Source: Allobosea sp. Leaf344 (GTDB lineage Bacteria > Pseudomonadota > Alphaproteobacteria > Rhizobiales > Beijerinckiaceae). From it: 64,000 nt of DNA. The position numbers and the translations under genes were made by a program. Under the pieces are notes generated by a model. It had not been told where the DNA came from. It did no database searches and saw nothing but the letters and a program-made list of their open reading frames with translations. Location of the stretch: positions 338,648 through 402,647 of the forward strand of contig NZ_LMRT01000001.1 in assembly GCF_001426225.1 (NCBI RefSeq). Reading direction: 5' to 3'. Of the stretch, positions 38,566 to 47,577 are shown piece after piece; position 1 is the stretch's first letter, and each line of letters opens with the position of its first letter.

Positions 38566-39786
38566 TCAGATGATGTTGGCTTCCAGCAGCGGGCGCCCCG
38601 CCACGATGCGCTCATGGCCCAGATCCGAGAGATCGAGCGTGGTGTAGCGGCCATGGATGATGTGCTCGGCGATGCCGCGGCCGACCGCCGGGGATTGCTG
38701 CAGCCCATGGCCCGAAAAGCCGTTGGCGAGGTAGAGATTGGGCAGCCCCACCGCGGGGCCGAGGATGGCGTTGGCGTCGAGCGCGTTCATGTCGTAGGGG
38801 CCGGCCCAGGCGCGGCCGGGGCGGATCTGCTCGAAGGCCGGGATCCGATGCGCCAGCGCCGGCCAGACGGTCTCCTCGAAGAAGGACCAGTCGACATCCT
38901 CGACACCGGGGTCGCTCTCGATCCAGTCGCGGTCGCGATCCGCCGGCGGCGAGGCACCGCAGATGAACATCTGCCCCTCCGCGCCGCGCTTGCCTTCGGG
39001 CCGGCAATACACCCCCGTCGTGTCGATCAGCAGCGGGCAATCCGCGACATCCTCCTTGCAGGTGAAGGTGAAGACGTAGCGCGTCTTGGAGCGCACCGGG
39101 ATCGAAATGCCGGCCGTGGCGGCGAGCCTGGCGCCATGCGAGCCCGAGGCGTTGACGGCCGCGCCGCAGGCGATGCGGCTGCCATCCGTGAGCTCGACGC
39201 CGGTCAGCCGCCCTCGCTCTGTCCGATAGCGCGCCACCTCGCCCTGGCGGAACTCGACGCCGAGCGACCGGGCCTTCTTGCGAAAGGCTTGCAACAACGC
39301 CCAGCCGTCGAACCAGCCTTCGCCGCTCACGCCGAAGCTGCCGCAGGCGAGGTCGGAAGTATTTAGCCAGCTGAATTTGCTGCGCAGCATGTCTGCAGCA
39401 TAAAGCGCGATATCGGCGCCTTCCGCCCTCTGCAGCCGCTGGTTGGCGGCGAGGATCGGCGCGCCCTCCGGCCCGGCGAGATAGAGATAGCCGCCCTCGT
39501 GCAGATCGATCTTCGGCGCCTCTCCCTCCACACCGAGATGGCTGCCGATATCGCGCAGGAAGGCGATGCCGAACAGCGAGATCCTGATATTCACCGCCGA
39601 GGAGAATTGCTGGCGGATCGAGGCCGCCGACAGGGCCGAGGCCGAGAGGCGATAGGTCGGATCCTTCTCGATGACGATGACGCGGCCCCGGAAGCCGGGA
39701 TCGGCTGCCAGATTGTAGGCGATGGCGGAGCCGATGGCGGCCCCGCCGCAGATCACCACATCGGCGGTTTCGGAAGGAGAGGTCAT
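38566..39786 (-). CDS. FAD-dependent oxidoreductase (DAO/FOXRED1-like)
   Basis: A 406-residue flavoprotein of the D-amino-acid oxidase/glycine oxidase superfamily. The Rossmann motif is VVICGGAAIGSAIAYNL, where the usual third Gly of GxGxxG is Ala. The ASALSAASIRQQFSSAVNIRISLFG segment resembles FOXRED1-type proteins, and the end GLPNLYLANGFSGHGLQQSP is the usual FAD-contact loop. Substrates of the superfamily are amines and amino acids. Its position by a LysR regulator and ALDH7/glutaryl-CoA genes suggests it oxidises a lysine-derived cyclic amine such as pipecolate; this is inference. Confidence 0.8.
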   Translation of the reverse strand: MTSPSETADVVICGGAAIGSAIAYNLAADPGFRGRVIVIEKDPTYRLSASALSAASIRQQFSSAVNIRISLFGIAFLRDIGSHLGVEGEAPKIDLHEGGYLYLAGPEGAPILAANQRLQRAEGADIALYAADMLRSKFSWLNTSDLACGSFGVSGEGWFDGWALLQAFRKKARSLGVEFRQGEVARYRTERGRLTGVELTDGSRIACGAAVNASGSHGARLAATAGISIPVRSKTRYVFTFTCKEDVADCPLLIDTTGVYCRPEGKRGAEGQMFICGASPPADRDRDWIESDPGVEDVDWSFFEETVWPALAHRIPAFEQIRPGRAWAGPYDMNALDANAILGPAVGLPNLYLANGFSGHGLQQSPAVGRGIAEHIIHGRYTTLDLSDLGHERIVAGRPLLEANII

Positions 39787-39878
39787 GGCGGCCGGATCCG
39801 GGGCGACGCGTTGAGCGGCGCCGTTGATGAATGCAGCGCATGAATGCCGCGCCGGACCCGGCTTGTCGAGAGGCGGCT

Positions 39879-40796
39879 TCAGCCGGTGGGACCGGCGCAT
39901 TCCTCCAGCAGCCAGTCCCGGAACGCGATCACGGCCGGCCATTCCGCCCGCGCCTCGGGATAGACGAGGTAATAGCCGCCGGAGCCGGCGACCGGGCGGT
40001 CGAAAGGGATGACCAGGGAGCCCGCGCGCAGTTCCTCCTCGACCAGGAAGCGCGGCACGATGGCGAGGCCGAGCCCCGCCACGGCGGCCTGGGACACCAT
40101 GGCGAACTGCTCGAAACGCGGCCCCATCAGCGCCCGCTCCGGCGGCAGACCCTGCTGCTCCAGCCAGTTGGCCCAGGCGCGCGGCCTCGTGGATTGCTGC
40201 AGCAGCGGGGCGCGCAGCATGTCGGCCGGGCTGGCGAGGCCGATGCGCGCGATCAGCGCCGGCGCCGCCACCGGCACGACCTCCTCGCCCATCAGCCGGT
40301 GCAGCCTGGCACCCGGCCAGACCGGGTCGCCGAAATGGATCGCGGCGTCGACCTGCTCGCGCGAGAAATCGAAGGGCACCAGCCTGGTCGTGAAATTGAT
40401 GGTGATGCCGGGATGGCGCTCGGTGAAACGCGGCAGGCGCGGGATCAGCCATCTCGTGCCGAAAGTCGGCAGGATGGCGAGGTGGAGCACGCCGGTGGCC
40501 CCGCGAAACGCCATGGCCGAGACGGTGGCGGCGGCCAGACGCGACAGGCCCTCGCGGATTTCGGTGGCGTAGGCCGCCCCGGCCGGGGTGAGGCTGACGC
40601 GCTTGCGCACGCGCTGGAACAGTGCGACGCCGAGCACCAGTTCGAGATGCGCCACCTGCCGGCTGACCGCGCCTTGCGTCAGGTTGAGCTCTTCCGCCGC
40701 CCTGGTGAAACTGCCATGGCGCGCCGCGGCCTCGAAGGCGGCGAGCGCCGAGAGCGAGGGGATCGACAGCCGTCCCGGGGCGAGTTCGAACTCCAA
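39879..40796 (-). CDS. LysR-family transcriptional regulator (GcvA/GcdR-like)
   Basis: A 305-residue LysR protein. The helix-turn-helix is in HGSFTRAAEELNLTQGAVSRQVAHLELVLG near residues 26-55, and the effector domain continues to the end. The start codon is TTG at 40794-40796, with GTGAGG just upstream. The GcvA-like N-terminus and the divergent ALDH7-GcdH genes suggest a GcdR-like activator of lysine/glutarate catabolism. A LysR box overlaps its promoter (40809-40823). Confidence 0.87.
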   Translation of the reverse strand: MEFELAPGRLSIPSLSALAAFEAAARHGSFTRAAEELNLTQGAVSRQVAHLELVLGVALFQRVRKRVSLTPAGAAYATEIREGLSRLAAATVSAMAFRGATGVLHLAILPTFGTRWLIPRLPRFTERHPGITINFTTRLVPFDFSREQVDAAIHFGDPVWPGARLHRLMGEEVVPVAAPALIARIGLASPADMLRAPLLQQSTRPRAWANWLEQQGLPPERALMGPRFEQFAMVSQAAVAGLGLAIVPRFLVEEELRAGSLVIPFDRPVAGSGGYYLVYPEARAEWPAVIAFRDWLLEECAGPTG

Positions 40797-40808
40797 GCCT
40801 CACCATCC

Positions 40809-40823
40809 ATGAGCAAAACTCAT
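40809..40823. promoter_or_regulatory. LysR box (T-N11-A) at the regulator's own start
   Basis: ATGAG-CAAAA-CTCAT is a perfect dyad that contains the T-N11-A LysR consensus. It is extended by outer CTCACC (left) and GGTGAG (right) repeats, giving nested dyads across 40799-40834 between the regulator and the aldehyde dehydrogenase. Confidence 0.55.
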
Positions 40824-41048
40824 CAACTGGTGAGAACATATCGGTTGCCCGGAGGCGATGGAAGGGGGCATGATCGGCGGATTGGACAGGCCCCGCGCCG
40901 TCCGAGCCTCCAGCCGGGAAGCGGGCCAGCGGGTTTCGCCCCATAGCGTGCCGGGCAGCCTCGCCGCCGGAATGCTGTGGGAGACGGAGCCGGCGCGGCG
41001 ACGGTCCCCGGCCTGGCGGCTCTCCGACATCGAATGACAGGCTTACGC

Positions 41049-42569
41049 ATGACTTCTCCCTTGCCTCAGGACGCCCTGACCCTCCTCGAGCGCCTCGGCG
41101 TCACCGAAGCGGCCTTCGCCGCCGGCGGTCTCGCCGCCCGCTCGCCGATCACCGGCGAGACCGTGGCGACGCTGCGCGAGACCGGCGTCGAGGAGGCCAA
41201 GGCGGCGATCGGCCGGGCCCAGGCGGCCTTCCTCGCCTGGCGCAAGGTGCCGGCCCCGCGCCGCGGCGAATTCGTGCGCCTGCTCGGCGAGGAGCTGCGC
41301 GCCGCCAAGGATGATCTCGGCCTGCTGGTCACGCTCGAAGCGGGCAAGGTCACCTCCGAGGGGCTGGGCGAAGTCCAGGAGATGATCGACATCTGCGATT
41401 TTGCCGTCGGGCTGTCGCGCCAGCTCTACGGGCTGACCATCGCGACCGAGCGGCCGCACCACCGGATGATGGAGACCTGGCATCCGATCGGCGTCTGCGG
41501 CGTGATCTCGGCCTTTAATTTCCCGGTCGCGGTCTGGTCGTGGAATGCGGCGCTCGCCTTCGTCTGCGGCGACAGCGTCGTCTGGAAACCCTCCGAGAAG
41601 ACCCCCCTCACGGCGCTGGCCGTGCAGGCGATCGTCGAGAAGACGATGAAGCGCTTCGGGCCGGAGGCTCCGGCCGGGCTGTCCGAGGTGCTGATCGGCG
41701 GGCGCGAGATCGGCGACGTGCTGGTCGGCGACCATCGCGTGCCGGTGGTCTCGGCCACGGGCTCGACGCGGATGGGCAAGGAGGTCGGCCAGAAGCTCGC
41801 CGCCCGCTTTGCCCGCGCGATCCTCGAGCTCGGCGGCAACAACGCCGCCATCGTCGCACCCTCCGCCGATCTCGACATCGCGCTGCGCGGCATCGCCTTC
41901 GCCGCGATGGGCACGGCCGGTCAGCGCTGCACCACGCTGCGCCGGCTGATCGTGCATGAGAGCGTCTATGACGCGCTGATCCCCAAGCTGATCAAGGTCT
42001 ATGGCTCGGTGCGCATCGGCGATCCGCGCGAGGCCGGCGTCCTGGTCGGCCCGCTGGTCGACGAGGCGGCTTTCAAGGGCATGCAGGCGGCGCTGGCGGA
42101 AGCCAGGGCGGCCGGCGGCACGGTGCATGGCGGAGAGCAGGTCACGGTCGGCAGCGGCGGCTTCTATGTCCGCCCGGCGCTCGTCGAAATGCCGTCGCAG
42201 ACCGGGCCGGTGACGCGCGAGACCTTCGCCCCGATCCTCTATGTCATGAAGTACCGCACGCTCGCGGAGGCGATCGCGCTGCAGAACGATGTCGGCGCGG
42301 GGCTGTCCTCCTCGATCTTCACGCTCGACATGCGCGAGGCGGAGAGCTTCATCTCGGCGGAAGGCTCGGATTGCGGCATCGCCAACGTCAATATCGGCCC
42401 GTCCGGCGCCGAGATCGGCGGGGCGTTCGGCGGCGAGAAGGAAACCGGCGGCGGCCGCGAGGCTGGTTCGGACGCCTGGAAAGCCTATATGCGTCGTGCC
42501 ACCAATACGCTGAATTACGGCACCACCCTGCCGCTGGCGCAGGGCGTCAGTTTCGACGTCGATGCGTGA
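41049..42569 (+). CDS. ALDH7-family aldehyde dehydrogenase (aminoadipate semialdehyde type)
   Basis: A 506-residue enzyme of the antiquitin class. General base Glu260 lies in ILELGGNNAAI and nucleophile Cys294 in GTAGQRCTTLRR. The end FGGEKETGGGREAGSDAWKAYMRR is nearly that of human ALDH7A1, which oxidises 2-aminoadipate semialdehyde; bacterial AmaB does the same via piperideine-6-carboxylate. It feeds lysine carbon to 2-aminoadipate. The ATG at 41049 is chosen over 40977 because the latter lies in poorly coding sequence. gcdH follows after a repeat element. Confidence 0.92.
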   Translation: MTSPLPQDALTLLERLGVTEAAFAAGGLAARSPITGETVATLRETGVEEAKAAIGRAQAAFLAWRKVPAPRRGEFVRLLGEELRAAKDDLGLLVTLEAGKVTSEGLGEVQEMIDICDFAVGLSRQLYGLTIATERPHHRMMETWHPIGVCGVISAFNFPVAVWSWNAALAFVCGDSVVWKPSEKTPLTALAVQAIVEKTMKRFGPEAPAGLSEVLIGGREIGDVLVGDHRVPVVSATGSTRMGKEVGQKLAARFARAILELGGNNAAIVAPSADLDIALRGIAFAAMGTAGQRCTTLRRLIVHESVYDALIPKLIKVYGSVRIGDPREAGVLVGPLVDEAAFKGMQAALAEARAAGGTVHGGEQVTVGSGGFYVRPALVEMPSQTGPVTRETFAPILYVMKYRTLAEAIALQNDVGAGLSSSIFTLDMREAESFISAEGSDCGIANVNIGPSGAEIGGAFGGEKETGGGREAGSDAWKAYMRRATNTLNYGTTLPLAQGVSFDVDA

Positions 42570-42591
42570 AGGCCGAGTTGAAGAACCATGC

Positions 42592-42682
42592 CGTCATGGC
42601 GAGCGTGAGCGAAGCGACCCAGGAGCGGCAGCGCTCCACGACCCCCTGGGTTGCTTCGTCGCTACGCGCCTCGCAATGACGG
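42592..42682. repeat. Palindromic intergenic repeat element
   Basis: A 91-base imperfect palindrome. The outer arms CGTCATGGCGAG and CTCGCAATGACG pair, the inner arms GAAGCGACCCAGG and CCTGGGTTGCTTC pair, and a GC-rich central loop lies between. The pattern of cgtcat-gcgag and ccagg/cctgg-gaagc blocks is that of dispersed repeats I know from Bradyrhizobium and Bosea genomes. It sits between the ALDH7 gene and gcdH, so transcripts would carry a strong hairpin. Confidence 0.75.
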
Positions 42683-42707
42683 AGTCCGTGACATAAGGGA
42701 GACGACA

Positions 42708-43925
42708 ATGGCCGAAGCCGCCCGCAGCCACAGCGCCCAGCACAAGCTCGCCGCTTTCACCTGGGACGACGCGTTCTTGCTCGACGAGCAGCTGAGCGAG
42801 GATGAACGCCTGATCCGCGACACGGCCCGCGCCTATGCGCAGGAGAAGCTGCAGCCGCGCGTCTCGGAGGCCTATCTCGACGAGAAGACCGACCGCGTCA
42901 TCTTCAACGAAATGGGCGAGCTCGGCCTGCTCGGCGTCACCGTGCCGGAGGAATATGGCTGCGCCGGCGCCAATTACGTCTCCTACGGGCTCGTCGCGCG
43001 CGAGGTCGAGCGTGTCGATTCCGGCTATCGCTCGATGATGTCGGTGCAGTCCTCGCTGGTGATGTTCCCGATCTACGCCTATGGCGACGAAAGCCAGCGC
43101 AAGAAATACCTGCCCAAGCTCGGCTCCGGCGAATGGGTCGGCTGCTTCGGCCTGACCGAGCCCGATGCCGGCTCCGACCCGGCCGGCATGAAGACCCGCG
43201 CCGAGAAGGTTGCCGACGGCTACCGGCTCACCGGCTCGAAGATGTGGATCTCGAACTCGCCGATCGCGGATGTCTTCGTGGTCTGGGCCAAATCGGCGGC
43301 GCATGACAACCAGATCCGCGGCTTCATCCTGGAGAAGGGGATGAAGGGGCTCTCCGCGCCGAAGATCGGCGGCAAGCTCAGCCTGCGCGCCTCGATCACC
43401 GGCGAGATCGTGATGGATGGCGTGATCGTGCCGGAAGAGAATCTGCTGCCGAACGTCTCCGGGTTGAAGGGCCCGTTCGGCTGCCTCAACCGCGCCCGCT
43501 ACGGCATCTCCTGGGGCGTGATGGGCGCCGCCGAGGATTGCTTCCACCGGGCCCGGCAATACGGGCTCGACCGCAAGCAGTTCAACAAGCCGCTCGCCCA
43601 GACCCAGCTCTACCAGAAGAAGCTGGCGGATATGCTGACCGAGATCACGCTCGGCCTGCAGGGCTCGCTGCGGGTCGGCCGGTTGATGGACGAAGGCAAG
43701 ATGGCGCCGGAGATGATCAGCCTGGTCAAGCGCAACAATTGCGGCAAGGCGCTGGATATCGCCCGCCAGGCCCGCGACATGCACGGCGGCAACGGCATCT
43801 CGATCGAATATCAGGTGATGCGCCACGCCGCGAATCTCGAGACGGTGAACACTTACGAAGGCACGCATGACGTCCATGCCCTGATCCTGGGCCGGGCTGT
43901 GACCGGGCTGCAGGCCTTCTTCTGA
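42708..43925 (+). CDS. gcdH: Glutaryl-CoA dehydrogenase
   Basis: A 405-residue acyl-CoA dehydrogenase. It has the GcdH-specific [20 protein letters not shown] and [15 protein letters not shown] stretch near residues 80-120, [13 protein letters not shown] near 155, and the catalytic base Glu384 in [15 protein letters not shown]. It oxidises and decarboxylates glutaryl-CoA to crotonyl-CoA in lysine and tryptophan degradation. AAGGGAG precedes the ATG at 42708. The CoA-transferase follows after 55 bases. Confidence 0.96.
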   Translation: MAEAARSHSAQHKLAAFTWDDAFLLDEQLSEDERLIRDTARAYAQEKLQPRVSEAYLDEKTDRVIFNEMGELGLLGVTVPEEYGCAGANYVSYGLVAREVERVDSGYRSMMSVQSSLVMFPIYAYGDESQRKKYLPKLGSGEWVGCFGLTEPDAGSDPAGMKTRAEKVADGYRLTGSKMWISNSPIADVFVVWAKSAAHDNQIRGFILEKGMKGLSAPKIGGKLSLRASITGEIVMDGVIVPEENLLPNVSGLKGPFGCLNRARYGISWGVMGAAEDCFHRARQYGLDRKQFNKPLAQTQLYQKKLADMLTEITLGLQGSLRVGRLMDEGKMAPEMISLVKRNNCGKALDIARQARDMHGGNGISIEYQVMRHAANLETVNTYEGTHDVHALILGRAVTGLQAFF

Positions 43926-43980
43926 TACGCTCCCGCCATCCCGCGGCAACGGGGGATGGCGGGGCCCGGGGCTCCTCATC

Positions 43981-45174
43981 ATGTCGCAATCCCCTCCCCT
44001 CGCCGGCCTGCGTGTGCTCGAACTCGCGCGCATTCTCGCCGGGCCCTGGATCGGCCAGTTGCTGGCCGATCTCGGCGCCGACGTCGTCAAGGTCGAGGCG
44101 CCCGAGGGCGACGACACCCGCAAATGGGGCCCGCCCTTCGTCGAAGGCGCGGATGGCGAGCATCTCTCCGCCGCCTATTTCCATTCCGCCAACCGCGGCA
44201 AACGCTCGATCACCGCCGATTTCCGCACCGAGGAGGGGCAGCGCCTGGTGCGCCGGCTGGCGGCGCATGCCGATGTCGTGGTGGAGAATTTCAAGGTCGG
44301 CGGGCTGCAGAAATACGGGCTGGACGCCGCTTCGCTCCGCGCCGCCTATCCCCGCCTGATCTATTGCTCTGTCACAGGCTTCGGCCAGACGGGGCCCTAC
44401 GCCCCCCGCGCCGGCTATGATTTCCTGGTGCAGGGCATGGGCGGACCGATGTCTGTGACCGGCGAGCCGGACGGCGCGCCGATGAAGGCGGGCTATGCCG
44501 TCGCCGACATCTATACCGGGCTCTACGCCTCCGTCGGCATCCTCTCGGCGCTGCGCCGGCGCGATGCGACCGGCGAAGGCGCGACGCTCGACATGGCCCT
44601 GCTCGACAGCCAGGTCGCGGTGCTGGGCAACCAGGCGATGAACTACCTCGTTTCGGGCGCGCCGCCGGCCCGGCTCGGCAACGCCCATCCCAATATCGTG
44701 CCCTATGACGTCTTCCCGGTGGCCGATGGCCACATCATCATCGCGACCGGCAATGACGGGCAGTGGCGCAAGCTCTGCGAGGTTCTGGGCGAGGCGGGCC
44801 TGGCCGACCGGGAGGCCTATCGCGACAATCGCTCGCGCGTCGCCAACCGCGTCGCGCTGACTGCGCATCTGCACGGCCTCACCCGGCGCCACGCCAAGCA
44901 TGAGCTGCTCGCGGCGCTGGAGCGGGTCGGGGTTCCGGCCGGGCCGATCAATGCCGTGGACGAGGTTTTTGCCGATCCGCAGGTCGTCGCCCGCGGCGTG
45001 CGGGTCGATCTCGCCAGCGCCGAGGCCAGCGGCGGCTCGATCCCGACCGTCGCCTCCCCGATCGTGATGGACGGGGTGCGCCAGGTCTCCAGCCGGCCCA
45101 GCCCCCGACTGGGCGAGCATGGGCCGGAGATTCTGGCCGATCCGGCCTGGGGCGGAGGCCCCGAGGCGCAATAG
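43981..45174 (+). CDS. Class III CoA-transferase (CaiB/BaiF), glutarate type likely
   Basis: A 397-residue family III CoA-transferase. It begins LAGLRVLELARILAGPWIGQLLADLGADVVKVE, has GPYAPRAGYDFLVQGMGGPMSVTGE near residue 138 and the conserved ATLDMALLDSQVAVLGN with the catalytic Asp near residue 200. Immediately downstream of gcdH, the best match is GcdG/SUGCT-type succinyl-CoA:glutarate CoA-transferase, which makes glutaryl-CoA from glutarate. Specificity is inferred from context. Confidence 0.85.
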   Translation: MSQSPPLAGLRVLELARILAGPWIGQLLADLGADVVKVEAPEGDDTRKWGPPFVEGADGEHLSAAYFHSANRGKRSITADFRTEEGQRLVRRLAAHADVVVENFKVGGLQKYGLDAASLRAAYPRLIYCSVTGFGQTGPYAPRAGYDFLVQGMGGPMSVTGEPDGAPMKAGYAVADIYTGLYASVGILSALRRRDATGEGATLDMALLDSQVAVLGNQAMNYLVSGAPPARLGNAHPNIVPYDVFPVADGHIIIATGNDGQWRKLCEVLGEAGLADREAYRDNRSRVANRVALTAHLHGLTRRHAKHELLAALERVGVPAGPINAVDEVFADPQVVARGVRVDLASAEASGGSIPTVASPIVMDGVRQVSSRPSPRLGEHGPEILADPAWGGGPEAQ

Positions 45175-45244
45175 CAAATAAAGCCCCGCCATCCGCGGCC
45201 GCATCGCGGCCTCGCGGGACGAGGTATGCGAGAGGAAGTGAGAG

Positions 45245-46915
45245 ATGGCGTCACGCACCGGCGGGCAGATCCTCGTCGACCAACTGATCCTCCACGGCGT
45301 CGGCGACGCCTTCTGCGTCCCGGGCGAGAGCTATCTCGCCGTGCTGGACGCGCTGCACGACGCCGAGCTCAAGGTCACGATCTGCCGCGCCGAGGGCGGT
45401 GCCTGCATGATGGCCGAGGCCGCCGGCAAGCTGACCGGCAAGCCCGGCATCTGCTTCGTCACGCGCGGGCCGGGCGCCACCAATGCCTCCCCCGGCATCC
45501 ATATCGCCGATCAGGATTCGACCCCGCTGATCCTGTTCGTCGGGCAGATCGAGCGCGGCATGCGCGAGCGCGAGGCGTTTCAGGAGCTGGATTACCGCGC
45601 CGTCTTCGGCTCCATGACGAAGTGGACGACCGAGATCGACGACGCGGCGCGGATCCCCGAAATCATCAGCCGCGCCTTTCACGTCGCCACCGCCGGCCGG
45701 CCCGGCCCGGTGGTGATCGCGCTGCCGGAGGATGTGCTGACCGATCTCGCCGATGTGCCGGATGCGCAGCCCTACCAGGTCACCGAGACCCACCCCTCTT
45801 TGCTCCAGACGATCGATCTGCAGAAGCGGCTCTGGGCGGCCAAGTCGCCGGTCGCGATTCTCGGCGGCTCGCGCTGGAATCCGCAGGCGATCGAGCGCTT
45901 CATGCGGTTTTCCGAGCGCTTCGACCTGCCGGTGGCGGTGTCGTTCCGCCGGCAGATGCTGTTCCCCGCCGATCATCCGAATTTCGCCGGCGATCTCGGC
46001 ATCGGCCCCAATCCCAAGCTGCTCCAGCGCATCAAGGAGAGCGACCTCGTCCTGATGGTCGGCGGGCGCCTGTCCGAAATGCCGAGCCAGTCCTACACGC
46101 TGTTCGGGATTCCGGAGCCGGGCCGCCCGCTGGTGCATGTCCATCCCGATCCGGAGGAGCTCGGACGAGTCTATCGGCCCTCCCTCGCCATCAATGCCTC
46201 GCCGACGGCCTTCTGCGCCGCGCTGGAGACCGTGCATCCGCCGCAGGAGATTCCCTGGGCCGGTGCGGGCGCGCAGGCGCATGAGGCCTTCCTCGGCTGG
46301 ACCGAGCAGCCGGCGCCGGTCCAGGGGCCGTTCCACCCGGGCGAGGCGGTGACTTGGCTGCGCCGCCATCTGCCGGCCGATGCCATCCTCTGCAACGGCG
46401 CCGGCAATTACGCGACCTGGGTCCACCGCTTCCACCGCTTCACGCGTTTCGCGACGCAGCTGGCTCCGACCTCGGGTTCGATGGGCTATGGCGTGCCGGC
46501 CGCGATCGGCGCGAAGCGGATGTTTCCGGAGCGCACGGTCGTCGCCTTCGCCGGGGATGGCTGCTTCCTGATGAACGGGCAGGATTTCGCGACGGCCGTC
46601 CAATACGAGCTGGCGGTGGTGATCGTGATCATCGACAACGGCATGTACGGCACGATCCGGATGCATCAGGAGCGGGAATATCCCGGGCGGGTGTCGGCGA
46701 CGACGCTGAAGAACCCGGACTTCGCGGCCTATGCCCGGGCCTTCGGCGGGCATGGCGAGCGCGTCGAGACGACGGCCGAGTTCGGCCCGGCCTTCGAACA
46801 CGCCGTCGCCTCGGGCAAGCCCGCGATCCTGCACTGCCTGCTCGATCCGGAGGTGATCACCCCCGCCAAGACGCTCACCACCATCCGCGAGGAGGCGATC
46901 GCGGCCGGCCGTTGA
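45245..46915 (+). CDS. Thiamine-diphosphate-dependent enzyme
   Basis: A 556-residue ThDP enzyme. The catalytic Glu is in CRAEGGACMMAEAAGKLTG near residue 50, and the cofactor motif GDGCFLMNGQDFATAVQYELAVVIVIIDNGMYG has the normal GDG and N. The N-terminal VGDAFCVPGESYLAVLDAL is characteristic of a group of proteobacterial ThDP proteins of unknown substrate. It is 70 bases downstream of the CoA-transferase. A role as a 2-oxo acid decarboxylase, perhaps 2-oxoadipate, would close the pathway but is only a hypothesis. Confidence 0.8.
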   Translation: MASRTGGQILVDQLILHGVGDAFCVPGESYLAVLDALHDAELKVTICRAEGGACMMAEAAGKLTGKPGICFVTRGPGATNASPGIHIADQDSTPLILFVGQIERGMREREAFQELDYRAVFGSMTKWTTEIDDAARIPEIISRAFHVATAGRPGPVVIALPEDVLTDLADVPDAQPYQVTETHPSLLQTIDLQKRLWAAKSPVAILGGSRWNPQAIERFMRFSERFDLPVAVSFRRQMLFPADHPNFAGDLGIGPNPKLLQRIKESDLVLMVGGRLSEMPSQSYTLFGIPEPGRPLVHVHPDPEELGRVYRPSLAINASPTAFCAALETVHPPQEIPWAGAGAQAHEAFLGWTEQPAPVQGPFHPGEAVTWLRRHLPADAILCNGAGNYATWVHRFHRFTRFATQLAPTSGSMGYGVPAAIGAKRMFPERTVVAFAGDGCFLMNGQDFATAVQYELAVVIVIIDNGMYGTIRMHQEREYPGRVSATTLKNPDFAAYARAFGGHGERVETTAEFGPAFEHAVASGKPAILHCLLDPEVITPAKTLTTIREEAIAAGR

Positions 46916-47039
46916 GCCGGTCGCCAGCTCGCCTTAACCTTACGGGCGGGCGCTTGTGGACAGCTCCGCTTTTGGCGCGGCGCATGTGAACCTTCTGCCC
47001 CGCAAGCAGTTACACAGCCGTCGAAGGAGAATGGCGGCT

Positions 47040-47558
47040 ATGAAACGGTTTGGTGCATTTGTCGGAGGCCTGGCGGCCGTGATGCTGGTGGGGAGCGCGC
47101 AGGAGGCGGGCGCCCGCAACATCTTCGATGATTTCGCCTCGGCCTTCTTCGGCGCCCCGCGTCACGCGGCGCCGGTCTACGAGCCCCTCGAAATGACGGT
47201 GAAGCCGCGGCGCAAGGCGCCGAAGCAGACCGCCAGCTATCCCCAGGTCTCGTCGAAGCCTGCGCCCCCGGCGGTGAAGCTCGACCCGGCAACGGATCCG
47301 AACTGGTTCCTGGCCGACCCGACCTTGCGGCGCGGCGACATCGTCGTCACCCGCCAGGGCGTGCTGGTCTATAACGGCCGCGACAGCGATTCCCTGCGCC
47401 GGAGCGATTTCGCGTCGCTTGGCGGCAAGGCCGGCGGCAAGGCTGGCGGCAAGGCATGGCAACAGCAGCTTCTCGCGGCCGCGGCGAGCGGGCGCTCCTA
47501 TTTCGACGAGAGCGGCAGCCCGGTCGGGGTGCAGCAGGCCACCGCCAAGGCGCCCTGA
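47040..47558 (+). CDS. Secreted proline/alanine-rich protein with GGKA repeats
   Basis: A 172-residue protein. MKRFGAFVGGLAAVMLVGSA with a cleavage site near GARN is a signal peptide. The mature part has ASAFFGAPRH, a basic RRKAP linker, a small domain (DPNWFLADPTLRRGDIVVTRQGVLVYNGRD) and three copies of GGKA near residues 128-139. I do not recognise a family beyond small alphaproteobacterial periplasmic proteins. AAGGAGA at 47024-47030 suits the ATG at 47040 better than the one at 47031. Confidence 0.7.
   Translation: MKRFGAFVGGLAAVMLVGSAQEAGARNIFDDFASAFFGAPRHAAPVYEPLEMTVKPRRKAPKQTASYPQVSSKPAPPAVKLDPATDPNWFLADPTLRRGDIVVTRQGVLVYNGRDSDSLRRSDFASLGGKAGGKAGGKAWQQQLLAAAASGRSYFDESGSPVGVQQATAKAP
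47421..47456 (+). repeat. Three 12-base tandem repeats inside a coding region
   Basis: GGCGGCAAGGCC, GGCGGCAAGGCT and GGCGGCAAGGCA run in tandem and encode GGKA three times in the secreted protein. The unit is a multiple of three, so copy-number change would keep frame. Confidence 0.85.
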
Positions 47559-47577
47559 GCCCGACCCGCGGTCGGCT

